Shown here: positions 13,432 to 21,624 of the stretch, in pieces
How the letters are laid out: each line of letters starts with the position of its first letter
How positions within the stretch are numbered: position 1 is the stretch's first letter
Source of the DNA: JAFGJQ01 sp964586145
GTDB lineage: Bacteria > Planctomycetota > Phycisphaerae > UBA1845
Length of the DNA: 29,380 bases
Reading direction: 5' to 3'
Assembly (NCBI GenBank): GCA_964586145.1
Contig: CAZPHH010000062.1
Span: 1-29,380, forward strand
Notes under the pieces: generated by a model
Database searches by the model: none
Seen by the model: only the letters and a program-made list of their open reading frames with translations
What the model was told of the DNA's origin: nothing
Program-made: the position numbers and the translations under genes

Positions 13432-14268
13432 ATGGGTCATCGCAGGTCCAAACCACCCGTTCGGCGGTATCACGACCGAGTTGCCCGCCGGTACGACGCC
13501 AGTTATGAGGACGCATTCTGGCAATGGCACGATGCGCTGACCTGGGCAAGCCTCAAACCGTTCCTTCCCTCCACACATGCGGCCCCCGCCCTGGACCTGG
13601 GTTGCGGAACCGGCAAGTGGGCGCTACGACTCCTGGACAGCGGATATGCCGTCACCTGCGTCGACGTCTCCGGGGCCATGGTTGAGCAGGCGCGGCGCAA
13701 AATCCACGCAGCCGGGCGGGCCGGACGAGCCGCCTTCCTCCAGGCAGACCTGTGCGACCTGTCAGAGTTGCCCGACGCGACCTTCGATCTGGCTCTGGCC
13801 CTGGGGGACCCGATCGGATGCACGCAGTCGCCGGCCCGGGCGCTCAAGCAGATTCGTCGCAAGCTCCGCCCGGCCGGCATCCTGGTCGCCACGCTCGACA
13901 ACCGCCTGGCGGCCCTGGATCACTACCTCCGGCAGGGAGACGTGTCGGCGCTGGACACCTTCCTGCGCACCGGCCGGACGCACTGGCTGACGGCCAACCC
14001 GGACGAGCAGTTCCCCATCTGGACCTACACGCCGGCACAAGCCGTCAAACTCTTCGAGAAGTGCGGTCTTGAGGTCCTGGACGTGATGGGCAAAACGGTT
14101 CTGCCCATGCGACACCATCGCGAACTCCTGACCGATGCCGGCACGCGAAGGGTTCTCACGCGGCTGGAGACGAGGCTGTCGCGCGAACCGGGGGCCGTGG
14201 GGCGGGCGGCCCACGTGCAGATCGCCGCCCGGCGAACGTCCGGTAATGAGGCAGAATCGGACGGCTGA
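13432..14268 (+). CDS. Class I SAM-dependent methyltransferase
   Basis: The 278-residue protein has a Rossmann-fold methyltransferase domain. SAM-binding motif I is ALDLGCGTGKWALRLL (from about residue 50), followed by an acidic residue ending strand 2 (VTCVDVS). A motif II-like LQADLCDLSELPDATFDLALAL and a strand 5 RPAGILVATLDN are also present. The N terminus VRRYHDRVARRYDASYEDAFW resembles small-molecule methyltransferases of the UbiE/glycine-sarcosine kind. The acceptor is unknown. ATG 13432 is chosen over upstream in-frame starts because it fits the leaderless promoter and is the start of recognisable sequence. It is divergent from efp. Confidence 0.85.
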   Translation: MGHRRSKPPVRRYHDRVARRYDASYEDAFWQWHDALTWASLKPFLPSTHAAPALDLGCGTGKWALRLLDSGYAVTCVDVSGAMVEQARRKIHAAGRAGRAAFLQADLCDLSELPDATFDLALALGDPIGCTQSPARALKQIRRKLRPAGILVATLDNRLAALDHYLRQGDVSALDTFLRTGRTHWLTANPDEQFPIWTYTPAQAVKLFEKCGLEVLDVMGKTVLPMRHHRELLTDAGTRRVLTRLETRLSREPGAVGRAAHVQIAARRTSGNEAESDG

Positions 14269-14298
14269 CGTAGTGCATGGAGAAGTTGCCGGGGGTCA

Positions 14299-14327
14299 TT
14301 GGCGGACAGCCATCCGGAGTCTATAGT
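14299..14327 (+). promoter_or_regulatory. Promoter of the cytochrome c lipoprotein gene
   Basis: TTGGCG (14299-14304) and TATAGT (14322-14327) are 17 bp apart. The start point near 14334 would give a leader of about 60 nt. In that leader GGGGCC can pair with GGCCCC around CGGCATTC. Confidence 0.55.
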
Positions 14328-14393
14328 TAGGTTCCCGCCTCCAGGGGGCCCGGCATTCGGCCCCACGAGGATCGAGACCCGGAGGGCGTCGTC

Positions 14394-14939
14394 ATGAAAC
14401 GAACAATTGGAGTGGCTGCAGTTGCGTTGGCCGGGCTGCTGCTCGGCGGCTGCGGTGGTGTCGGAACGGAAGCAGTGGGCGAGGGTCCGGACGGCAGCGT
14501 TCCCGTCGAGGGACCCAACCCGAACCAGCCCCTCCCGGACACGTCGGACCCCCTCTTCACCGACGACCCGGCCTTCAGCCCTGATGCGCCGTCGAACGAT
14601 TCCGCGGATGACTCCGCCACGGGCCCGTCGGAAAACGACACCACGCCGGCGGGAGACAACACCGGGGCGCCGGAGCCCGAGCCGGAACCGGAACCGGGGC
14701 CCGAACCCGAGCCGTTTCCCGGCAACGTGTCGAACGGCCGGGTGCTGTACCGACTGAACTGCCAGGAATGTCACGGGATTGACGCCGTGGGAGGAACGGC
14801 CGCGGGCATCCGCGGTGCGAGCGTGGCCCAGATCACCGCATACATCAACGGCCGGAACCGGCATCCGCAGTTCGGAGGTTTCTCGGGCTTCACGGCGGAC
14901 GACGTGCAGGATATTGCGGCGTACCTGAACAGCTTCTAG
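14394..14939 (+). CDS. Cytochrome c domain lipoprotein with His in place of axial Met
   Basis: The 181-residue protein begins with a lipoprotein signal (LLLGGC, lipidated C20). An acidic, Pro/Glu/Asp-rich linker follows, including a PEPEPEPEPGPEPEP stretch at about residues 93-107. The small C-terminal c-type cytochrome domain carries C123-Q-E-C-H127, then ITAYINGRNRHPQFGGF and the closing helix DDVQDIAAYLNSF. No Met occurs after the haem motif; where most monohaem cytochromes have MP the sequence reads H157-P. H157 is therefore the candidate sixth ligand. It probably acts as a periplasmic electron carrier tethered to a membrane. No oxidase or dehydrogenase partner is adjacent. Confidence 0.85.
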   Translation: MKRTIGVAAVALAGLLLGGCGGVGTEAVGEGPDGSVPVEGPNPNQPLPDTSDPLFTDDPAFSPDAPSNDSADDSATGPSENDTTPAGDNTGAPEPEPEPEPGPEPEPFPGNVSNGRVLYRLNCQECHGIDAVGGTAAGIRGASVAQITAYINGRNRHPQFGGFSGFTADDVQDIAAYLNSF

Positions 14940-14978
14940 GGACCCCCGGGGAGCTGCAACCCGGCCCATCGCTCCGGG

Positions 14979-14984
14979 TATACT
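14979..14984 (+). promoter_or_regulatory. -10 element of pilT
   Basis: TATACT lies 19 nt before the pilT ATG. No clear -35 was found. The predicted leader is about 12 nt and begins almost at the ribosome site AGGGAG (14992-14997). Confidence 0.4.
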
Positions 14985-15003
14985 CGCGGGAAGGGAGTTC
15001 CGC

Positions 15004-16104
15004 ATGGATTCCGCGCGTTCCCCGCAACATCCCGGCCTGGACCAGCTTCTGCAGACGATGGTCGACGTGGAGGCGTCGGACCTTCACCTGGTGGTGGGCT
15101 ACCGCCCCACGTACCGCGTACACGGCCGATTGCGGGCGGCGGAGACCGTGCCGCTGGATGACGCCCGGGCGCGGGCGCTCATTCTCTCCATTCTGCCGGA
15201 ACGGCTTCGCGGAGCGCCCGACCTGCCCAAGAACCTCGACTTCTCCCTGACCTTCGACATGCACGGGACCGCTCACCGTTTTCGAGCCAACGTCTTCTCC
15301 GCGCAGGGGAAGCCGGGCCTGTGCCTGCGCCACATTCCCGACCAGGTGCCGTCTTTGGAGTGGCTCGGGTTTCCCAGGTCGCTGGCCGACCGACTGGTGG
15401 CGACGGCCAACGGGCTCATCGTCATCACCGGCATCACGGGCTCGGGAAAATCCACGACCCTGGCGGCACTGGTCAGTCTGCTGAACGACGCGGGCGGAAA
15501 CCGCATCATCACCGTGGAGGAGCCCATCGAGTACGTCTATCCGCTGCGGGCCGACAGCGTGGTGACCCAGCGCGAGGTGGGCACGGACGTGGACTCCTTT
15601 TACGACGGTCTGAAATACGGCCTGCGGCAGGACCCCGACGTGGTGCTGGTCGGCGAAATCCGGGATCGCGACACGGCCCAGATGGCGCTCAGCGCCGCGG
15701 AAACCGGGCACCTCATCCTCACCACCATGCACACCAAGGACGCCAAGGGCGCGGTGACCCGGCTGATCGACCTGTTCCCCGCCGACGCCCAGGACGATGC
15801 GCGGACCCAGCTCTCGCTGAGCCTGCGCTACGTCATCTCGCAACGACTGGTGCCCTCGACCATAGAGGGGCAGAAGCGGGCGTTGGCTCTGGAGATCCTG
15901 GTGGTCAACGACGGTGTGCGGGCGGCCATCCGCGCCGGGAAGGTGGAGAAGATCGACACCGCCATCCAGACCGGGAAGCGAGACGGGATGCTCAGCCTGG
16001 ATGAGAGTCTGCAGAACCTTCTGTTCGCCGGGCGCATCTCGCTTGAGACAGCCCGGCACTTCGCCAAGGACCCGGACCACATGGTGGCACCCAACGCTCG
16101 CTGA
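15004..16104 (+). CDS. pilT: Type IV pilus retraction ATPase PilT
   Basis: PilT is a hexameric cytoplasmic ATPase that powers pilus retraction. The 366-residue protein matches the family length and order. It has an N-terminal PAS-like domain with ASDLHLVVGYRPTYRVHG, Walker A GITGSGKST (143-151), the Asp box ITVEEPIEY (169-177), Walker B VLVGEIRD (about 214-221), and the His box LTTMHTKDA (about 239-247). The C-terminal helical region contains AIRAGKVEKI, in the place of the AIRNLIRE-type retraction motif. ATG 15004 follows AGGGAG. The gene stands alone, with no pilB, pilC, pilU or pilin in the window, so pilus genes would have to be elsewhere. Confidence 0.92.
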   Translation: MDSARSPQHPGLDQLLQTMVDVEASDLHLVVGYRPTYRVHGRLRAAETVPLDDARARALILSILPERLRGAPDLPKNLDFSLTFDMHGTAHRFRANVFSAQGKPGLCLRHIPDQVPSLEWLGFPRSLADRLVATANGLIVITGITGSGKSTTLAALVSLLNDAGGNRIITVEEPIEYVYPLRADSVVTQREVGTDVDSFYDGLKYGLRQDPDVVLVGEIRDRDTAQMALSAAETGHLILTTMHTKDAKGAVTRLIDLFPADAQDDARTQLSLSLRYVISQRLVPSTIEGQKRALALEILVVNDGVRAAIRAGKVEKIDTAIQTGKRDGMLSLDESLQNLLFAGRISLETARHFAKDPDHMVAPNAR

Positions 16105-16138
16105 AGCGCTTCCGCTGGGCGGCGTCCGCCGGGCCTCG

Positions 16139-16144
16139 TATAAT
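16139..16144 (+). promoter_or_regulatory. -10 element of the YkgJ-type gene, leaderless position
   Basis: A perfect TATAAT lies only 6 nt before ATG 16151, with no ribosome site between. A transcript starting at the usual distance from this hexamer would begin at the start codon itself. The -35 region is unremarkable. Confidence 0.5.
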
Positions 16145-16150
16145 CCGGTC

Positions 16151-17428
16151 ATGGAGCCGGTATCCCTCCCTATCCACATTCCCGCTGTGCCGGATCAGCG
16201 GTGGAGCTGCCACTCCTGCACGCGCTGCTGCCGCGAACTGGTGGGCGATCTTCGCGAAGCGGATCGTCGCCGTCTCGACGAACAGCAGTGGGAACGCCGG
16301 CTGGGAGTCGCGCCGTACGTGTCGGTCCGCCACAAGTGGGCCCTCAACAAGCGGCCGGACGGCCGATGCGTGTTCCTGCAAGACGACGGCCTCTGCCGCA
16401 TTCACGCCGAACTCGGCTTTGACGCCAAGCCCTTCGCCTGCCGCGCCTATCCCTTCACTCTCGTCGAGGCCCAGGGAAAATGGTGGACCGCCTGGCGATT
16501 CGACTGCCCGTCCATGGCCCGGGCGAACGGCGCGGACCTGACGACATACCGGCGGCTGGTGCGGTCGCTCAGTGAGGAAATGCCTGTCCGAGGCGAATCG
16601 CGGAAGGACGGCATTCTGCTCCGCCGGGCCCGGCCCGCCGCGCCAGCCGAGATCCACGCCCTTCTCGATGCGCTGAACGCCTGGCTGCTCGATGGCTCTC
16701 GACCGCTCGAGGAGTCCGTTGCGGCGGCCGCTTCCCTGGTGGACACGCTCCGCCTGGCGGACCTGGACCGCGTTCGCGAGGACCGCTTCGTCGAACTGGT
16801 CAAGATGCTGGTTCCCGACCTGCCCAGCGCGCTGGAAGACGTGTCCCGCGATCCCCCAACGCCGCGCCAACAGGGACTCTTTCGCCAGCTCGTGTTCGCG
16901 TACACGGAACACCTGACGTTGGAGGAGATCCGGTCGCGCCGCACCCGCTGGATGCGGCGCCTGCAGCAACTGGGGTGGGCCGGCCGGTTCCGCCGCGGAC
17001 ACGGCCGGGTGCCGCCGGTGGCCGGCATGAAACACGACGTCACCTTCGAAGCCGTGAAGGCCGTCCGGCCCGCGAACACGGATGTCGCCCACATCGCATC
17101 CATGCTCGGCCGGTTCCTGCGCATGCGGATCCTCAGCCACTACCAGTTCGGCCCAGCCTACTACGGCTGGCCGGCGCTGGACGGACTGCGAGCCCTGTGG
17201 CTGGTGGTTCCAGTCGTGGGCTGGCTGGCTCGATACTTGGCCGCGGCGCGCCATGCCGACCGCTTCACGTTCCAGGATGTCCTGGACGGCTTGGCCCTGG
17301 TGGACGGTGCGATCGGTCGGTCGGCCAGCCTGGGGACCCCCGGCGAGCGTCTGCGTCTGGACTACCTGTCCCGCTCCGACGGAGCGTGCCGATTGGTCCG
17401 ATACTGGGGTGTTTCGTCATCTCCCTGA
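16151..17428 (+). CDS. YkgJ-family cysteine-cluster protein with long C-terminal extension
   Basis: The 425-residue protein opens with a YkgJ/FliB-type putative metal or Fe-S binding domain: C20-x2-C23-x2-C26-C27 (WSCHSCTRCC), then C73 (GRCVFL), C82 (DGLCRIH), C97 (KPFACRAYPF) and C119 (FDCPSM). Eight Cys in this arrangement suit a bound iron-sulfur or zinc site. Many family members are only about 120-250 residues; here about 300 further residues form a helical, Arg-rich region of unknown role, including a hydrophobic stretch near LWLVVPVVGWLARYLA. A relation to flagellin lysine-N-methylases, which share the Cys motif, is possible but no flagellin is nearby. The start is supported by the TATAAT six bases upstream. 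Confidence 0.8.
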   Translation: MEPVSLPIHIPAVPDQRWSCHSCTRCCRELVGDLREADRRRLDEQQWERRLGVAPYVSVRHKWALNKRPDGRCVFLQDDGLCRIHAELGFDAKPFACRAYPFTLVEAQGKWWTAWRFDCPSMARANGADLTTYRRLVRSLSEEMPVRGESRKDGILLRRARPAAPAEIHALLDALNAWLLDGSRPLEESVAAAASLVDTLRLADLDRVREDRFVELVKMLVPDLPSALEDVSRDPPTPRQQGLFRQLVFAYTEHLTLEEIRSRRTRWMRRLQQLGWAGRFRRGHGRVPPVAGMKHDVTFEAVKAVRPANTDVAHIASMLGRFLRMRILSHYQFGPAYYGWPALDGLRALWLVVPVVGWLARYLAAARHADRFTFQDVLDGLALVDGAIGRSASLGTPGERLRLDYLSRSDGACRLVRYWGVSSSP

Positions 17429-17532
17429 CGGCATTGCGCGACATCTCACGCCATTTGTGCCTGCTCCACTGCAATTATTCGATTGAAGCCACACATGGCG
17501 CGCCACATTTTCGGGACGTTTTAGATACATGA

Positions 17533-17561
17533 TTGAACGGACGGGTTCAGGGTGCCAGAAT
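17533..17561 (+). promoter_or_regulatory. Likely promoter of the dockerin-tailed protein gene
   Basis: TTGAAC (17533-17538) and CAGAAT (17556-17561) are 17 bp apart. Transcription would start near 17568 and leave a leader of about 80 nt ending in the strong ribosome site AGGAGG (17636-17641). Confidence 0.4.
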
Positions 17562-17649
17562 AGGCCAGAGGGATCCTTTAGGTTCCGCTGGGTTGAGCAC
17601 ACCTGTTTTCGGCAGGGATGGGTCACTCGTGGAGAAGGAGGCTTGTGAG

Positions 17650-19323
17650 ATGATGCGCGCGAATCGGCCGGTGAGCGTGATGACCAGGATCGTAGTGTCG
17701 ACGATGGCGTTTGGACTGGTCGCTGTTGCGGGCGTGCGAGCCGAGGAGCCGCCCGGGCTGGAACCGGGAGAGTGCGGAAAGCGCCTGACGCCGATTCCCA
17801 TTCGGGTGGAGGCGGTGATCACGCCGATTCCGGCCGACGACGCCGGCTGGTGGGGGGACGGTCTGCGTGCCTGCCCGCCGGTGATCCACACGTACTCGAG
17901 CGCGGACTTCTCCGGCGGATCCTACAACCTGCAGGCCGGCTTCGTGGCCGGTGAGATTCTGGCCGCCTCGTATGTGCTGGATGCCGATGCGTTTCCCGTT
18001 CACGTGACGGACATGGAGGCGATCTTCGCGCACCAGGCGACCGTGCAGACGACGACGCACTGGTCCATCCTGGTCTGGTCGGGCACGCCGGATACGGGAA
18101 CCATCGTCGCCAGCTTCTCCTCGGACGGTGAACTGCTTCCACACATCGTGCTGAATCCGGGCACGGTGGGTGTCAACGTGAAGGTGACGGTGGATCCGTC
18201 CGACCCGGAGCAGATCTTCGTGCAGGACAACGGATCGCACACGTTCACGATCGGGTACCGTGTCGACCAGCACAACAATCCGCCCACGGCACCGTGCTAC
18301 TCCGGGCTGATGCCGGCGGAGTGCTGTCCTCCGGACGAATACTCCAACGCCTTTCCCACCACGGATGTGGGTGGGGTCTCGGACCTGAGCAACAATTGGC
18401 TGTACTGCCGGCCAAACTGCGGACCGTTCGCGTGCCCGGGCGGCTGGCATCGGTTCAGCAGCCTGGGGAGTTACGGGCCGAAGGGCGACTGGAACATCCG
18501 CGTGACGTACGTGCCGTTCACGTGCGATCCGAGCGGCGCCTGCTGTGATGCCGCCGGAACCTGCACGATCCGCACTCAGGCGGAGTGCGCGGCGGCGGGC
18601 GGCCTGTACGTGGGCGACGGCACGTTGTGCATCCCCAACCCCTGTGATCTGCCCACGGGCGCCTGCTGCCGGCTGGACGGCATCTGTACCAACGGCGTGA
18701 ACGAATTGCAGTGCAACGGGCCGGGCGAGACCTTCCACCTGGGCCTGACCTGTGACGACGTGACGTGCCCACAGCCGACGGGCGCCTGCTGCGACGGAAT
18801 CGGCGGTTGCCTGAACAACATTACTCCGACTCTGTGCGTAGACGTGCTGCATATGTACTACGCCGGCCACGGGACCACCTGTGCCTCGGGCGTCTGCGCA
18901 CTCGGCGGCTGCTGCCTGCCCGACGGATCGTGCGAGGACACGGTGGAGGCGTATTGCGATCAGATCGGGGGCACATTCCATGAGACACTATGCTCCAGCA
19001 CGGAATGCCCGCAACCCCTCGGGGCGTGCTGCTTGCTCCAAATGTGCTTCCCCAACCAGTTTGAGGTCGATTGCGTGAGCGTCGGTGGGTACTGGGCCGG
19101 TCCGTTTTCCACCTGCACGCCGGACCCCTGCGCTCCCTGCAGTTCGGGCGACGTGGACGGGGACGGGGACGTAGACCTGGACGATTTCGCCGCGTTCCAG
19201 ACGTGCTTCGAAATGCCGTACACCGTGTTCTGCAATTGCGCGGACATGAACAACGACAACACGGTGAATCTGGCGGACTACGTGCTCTTCCAGGCGGCCC
19301 TGGAGGGCAGCGGACCCCAGTAA
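17650..19323 (+). CDS. Exported Cys-rich repeat protein with C-terminal dockerin-like domain
   Basis: The 557-residue protein starts at ATG 17650, 8 nt after AGGAGG, and has a signal peptide ending VRA at residue 31. Residues 70-290 look like a beta-sandwich domain (SADFSGGSYNLQAGF, DWNIRVTYVPF). Residues 294-497 are five Cys-rich repeats of 38-42 residues, each opening G-A/G-C-C and holding six or so Cys. The last 60 residues contain two EF-hand-like Ca loops, DVDGDGDVDLDD (501-512) and DMNNDNTVNLAD (532-543), the layout of a type I dockerin. Such proteins are frequent in Phycisphaerae-like genomes. No cohesin or PEP-CTERM anchor is seen. The role is unknown; cell-surface or secreted structural function is inferred. 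Confidence 0.8.
   Translation: MMRANRPVSVMTRIVVSTMAFGLVAVAGVRAEEPPGLEPGECGKRLTPIPIRVEAVITPIPADDAGWWGDGLRACPPVIHTYSSADFSGGSYNLQAGFVAGEILAASYVLDADAFPVHVTDMEAIFAHQATVQTTTHWSILVWSGTPDTGTIVASFSSDGELLPHIVLNPGTVGVNVKVTVDPSDPEQIFVQDNGSHTFTIGYRVDQHNNPPTAPCYSGLMPAECCPPDEYSNAFPTTDVGGVSDLSNNWLYCRPNCGPFACPGGWHRFSSLGSYGPKGDWNIRVTYVPFTCDPSGACCDAAGTCTIRTQAECAAAGGLYVGDGTLCIPNPCDLPTGACCRLDGICTNGVNELQCNGPGETFHLGLTCDDVTCPQPTGACCDGIGGCLNNITPTLCVDVLHMYYAGHGTTCASGVCALGGCCLPDGSCEDTVEAYCDQIGGTFHETLCSSTECPQPLGACCLLQMCFPNQFEVDCVSVGGYWAGPFSTCTPDPCAPCSSGDVDGDGDVDLDDFAAFQTCFEMPYTVFCNCADMNNDNTVNLADYVLFQAALEGSGPQ
18529..19140 (+). repeat. Five in-frame Cys-rich repeats
   Basis: Units begin at residues 294, 335, 376, 418 and 456 of the exported protein. 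Each starts with P/L-x-G-A/G-C-C, then a D-G-x-C-like turn, a middle Cys and a closing C-P. At DNA level GGCGCCTGCTG recurs at the start of the first three units, which shows relatively recent duplication of those; units 4 and 5 have diverged more. Confidence 0.85.
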
Positions 19324-19354
19324 TCGGGCGACGATCGACAACCTTGGGCGTGTC

Positions 19355-19378
19355 CGCCGAGTCCTCAGGGACCCGGCG
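19355..19378. terminator. Hairpin between two convergent genes
   Basis: 19355-19364 pairs with 19369-19378 in 9 of 10 positions around a TCAG tetraloop, in the 57-bp gap between convergent stop codons. There is no T-run on either side. It could serve both directions as a Rho-assisted or pausing terminator. Confidence 0.5.
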
Positions 19379-19380
19379 CA

Positions 19381-20373
19381 TCACCACTCCGTCAACTCGC
19401 CGACGATCTCCTCCATCAGATCCTTCAGCGTGACCAGCCCCAGGAGGAGTCCGTTGCGGTTGACGACCACGGCCATGGTCTGCCGCTCCTCCCGCATGTG
19501 GACAATGGCGGCGGCCACGGTGTCGTGGGGCGGGATGAACAGCACGGGCTCGATCGCATCGCGGAGCGTGGGCGAGGTCGGACCGGCCAAGACCTTATGC
19601 ACCACCACCATCCCAATGATACGGCGAGGGTCCGTTTCATAGACGGGCAGGCGGGTGTGCGGGGTCCGGCGGGCGAGGTCCCGCAGCTCCGCCGGGCCGG
19701 CGTCCGCGCGCACGGCGATGACGCGGTTGCGGGGCACCATGGCGGTGTGAACCGGCGTGCTGGACAGAGCGAGCACGCGCTCCACCAGCCCGAACTGCTC
19801 CGGATCGCTGCCGACGTGCAGCAGACCTTCCCGCAGGACGGTGGCGATCCGCCGCCGGGCCACGAACAGCGAATCCCCTCCGGTCTCGACGGCGCCAAAT
19901 GTCCGTGTGACCACTGACGTGACGCGGCGCATCGCCCAGACCACGGGCAGCAGAAGGTAGCGGGCGGCCAGCAGCAGCGGAGCGGCCGGATACATGAGTC
20001 GGTCGGCCGCCGTCCGGAAGGCGTTCTTGGGCACCACTTCCCCGAACGCGAAAACCACGGGCGTGACCACCGCCGTGGTGTAAATCTCGGCGCTGCGATC
20101 GTCCAGTCCGAGTTGCCGACCGACGAACAGGGCGACCACCGCCGTGAGGGCGTAGTTGCAGATGTTCGTCCCCACCAGGGCCGTGGCAAGGGACGACTGT
20201 TCGTCATTCAGCAGGCGAGCGAGGGGGCGTGCCGTTCGATCCTGCCGCTGGACGCGCAGGTGCAGGCGAACGCGGTTCAGGCAGTAGAATCCCGTCTCTG
20301 TCCCGGAGAAAAACGCGGAGCCAAGCAGGGCCGCCAGGGCGCACACCGCGTAGAACAGCCAGGTCTCGATCAT
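19381..20373 (-). CDS. CNNM (DUF21)/CBS-domain membrane protein, second of pair
   Basis: The 330-residue protein belongs to the CorC/HlyC-type CNNM family, linked in other bacteria to Mg or other divalent cation transport. Three to four hydrophobic segments (residues 1-150) include FFSGTETGFYCLNR, FGEVVPKNAF and LVGTNICNYAL. Two CBS domains follow, ending LVTLKDLMEEIVGELTEW. It stops after the CBS pair and lacks the C-terminal CorC_HlyC domain seen in its neighbour. ATG 20373 overlaps the stop of the upstream gene (ATGA at 20370-20373), with GGGGGAGG just before it. An extended in-frame reading to 20478 lies inside the neighbour and is rejected. It is translationally coupled to its paralogue. 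Confidence 0.9.
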   Translation of the reverse strand: MIETWLFYAVCALAALLGSAFFSGTETGFYCLNRVRLHLRVQRQDRTARPLARLLNDEQSSLATALVGTNICNYALTAVVALFVGRQLGLDDRSAEIYTTAVVTPVVFAFGEVVPKNAFRTAADRLMYPAAPLLLAARYLLLPVVWAMRRVTSVVTRTFGAVETGGDSLFVARRRIATVLREGLLHVGSDPEQFGLVERVLALSSTPVHTAMVPRNRVIAVRADAGPAELRDLARRTPHTRLPVYETDPRRIIGMVVVHKVLAGPTSPTLRDAIEPVLFIPPHDTVAAAIVHMREERQTMAVVVNRNGLLLGLVTLKDLMEEIVGELTEW

Positions 20374-21617
20374 GCCTCCCCCTCCAAACCCGCCGGCACA
20401 CGATGCAGAATGAGGGTCCCCACGCGCCGCCCGCGGAGCGACTCCACCGTGAGCGTCAGATTGCCCGTTCGCACGCAATCCCCGACGCGGGCGAGGCGCC
20501 CCAGCCGGGCCGTGATGAGGCCGCCCAGCGTATCCACGTCGGCCTCGATCGGGGGAATGCCGAACAGAGAAGCCCAGTCCCGAACGCCGAGCTGCCCGGA
20601 GAGGCGGTACGTGTTGTCGTCCAGGGTTTCGGCCAGGGGGCGCTCCTCGTCCGCCGGCCCGCGCAGGTCCCCGACAATCTCCTCCAGTACGTCCTCGAGA
20701 GTCACCAGGCCGGCAACCCCACCGTATTCATCCACAACCATGGCCAGTTGGGTGTGCGTCAGACGAAAATGGCGGATGACCTGAATCAGGCTGGCCTGCT
20801 CCGGCACGAACGTGACCGGACGGAGCAACTGCTCCACGCTTCGATCGGGACTCAGGTGGAAGTCGCGGGCGTACAGAAGCCCCCGAACGTCGTCGAGGTT
20901 GTGGTCGACAACCGGAAGCTTCGTCTTGCCGGATTGCTCGAATCGGCGGTGGACGGCCTCGCGGTCGTCTCCCAGCGAGACCGCGATGATGTCCACGCGC
21001 GGCACGAGAACCGAACGCACGTTCACGTCCGCCAGGCCGACCACCGCCTGGAGCATGTCACTCTCCACCGAGTTGAGCACCTGTTGCCCGACCGAACTCT
21101 CGATGATGTCCCGAAGCTCTTCCGTGGAGACCGCCGGCGCACGCGCCGCCGGAGGAAGCAGCAGTCGGGTCGCCGGTTCAACCAGGGCAGCCGCCAGCAG
21201 CCACCGCACGGGCGTAAGCACGATCTGCAGGGCATGGATGCCCGGTGCGACGAGTGGAGCGAGACCGCGCGGATGAGCCAGGGCAATGGACTTGGGCAGA
21301 ATCTCCCCGAAGAGAATCACCGCCACCAGCGCCCCCACGCCGGCCAGCGAGGCCAGAACGGGAGACGATCGCCCCAGTTCCCCCGCCATATGGAACGACA
21401 CGGCGAAGATGCCGATGTTGACGGCCGTGTTCGCAATCAACACGGTGAGCAGAAGGTGATGGGGGTGGTGCATCAGCAGCGCCGCGGTCCGTCGCAAGCG
21501 ACTGGAGGACGCGGCGAACGTGTACAAATCCTGCCGGGACAGGCCGAACAGCGCCGTCTCCGATCCGGAAACGGCGGCCGAGCACGCCAGCAGCACCAGA
21601 AGTAGGACCCAGCTCAT
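20370..21617 (-). CDS. CNNM (DUF21)/CBS/CorC_HlyC membrane protein, first of pair
   Basis: The 415-residue protein has the full family plan. The N-terminal CNNM membrane domain carries SGSETALFGLSRQDLYTF, LIANTAVNIGIF and LFGEILPKSIALAHP. A CBS pair holds VLVPRVDIIAVSLGD, then MVVDEYGGVAGLVTLEDVLEEIVGDL. The C-terminal CorC_HlyC domain (DNTYRLSGQLGVRDW ... DTLGGLITARLGRL) completes it. Divalent cation transport or its regulation by adenine nucleotide binding at CBS domains is established for relatives and inferred here. No Shine-Dalgarno precedes ATG 21617; instead TACAAT lies 7 nt upstream, suggesting a leaderless mRNA. The paralogue that follows is coupled by an ATGA overlap. Confidence 0.93.
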   Translation of the reverse strand: MSWVLLLVLLACSAAVSGSETALFGLSRQDLYTFAASSSRLRRTAALLMHHPHHLLLTVLIANTAVNIGIFAVSFHMAGELGRSSPVLASLAGVGALVAVILFGEILPKSIALAHPRGLAPLVAPGIHALQIVLTPVRWLLAAALVEPATRLLLPPAARAPAVSTEELRDIIESSVGQQVLNSVESDMLQAVVGLADVNVRSVLVPRVDIIAVSLGDDREAVHRRFEQSGKTKLPVVDHNLDDVRGLLYARDFHLSPDRSVEQLLRPVTFVPEQASLIQVIRHFRLTHTQLAMVVDEYGGVAGLVTLEDVLEEIVGDLRGPADEERPLAETLDDNTYRLSGQLGVRDWASLFGIPPIEADVDTLGGLITARLGRLARVGDCVRTGNLTLTVESLRGRRVGTLILHRVPAGLEGEA

Positions 21618-21624
21618 GCGGAGA

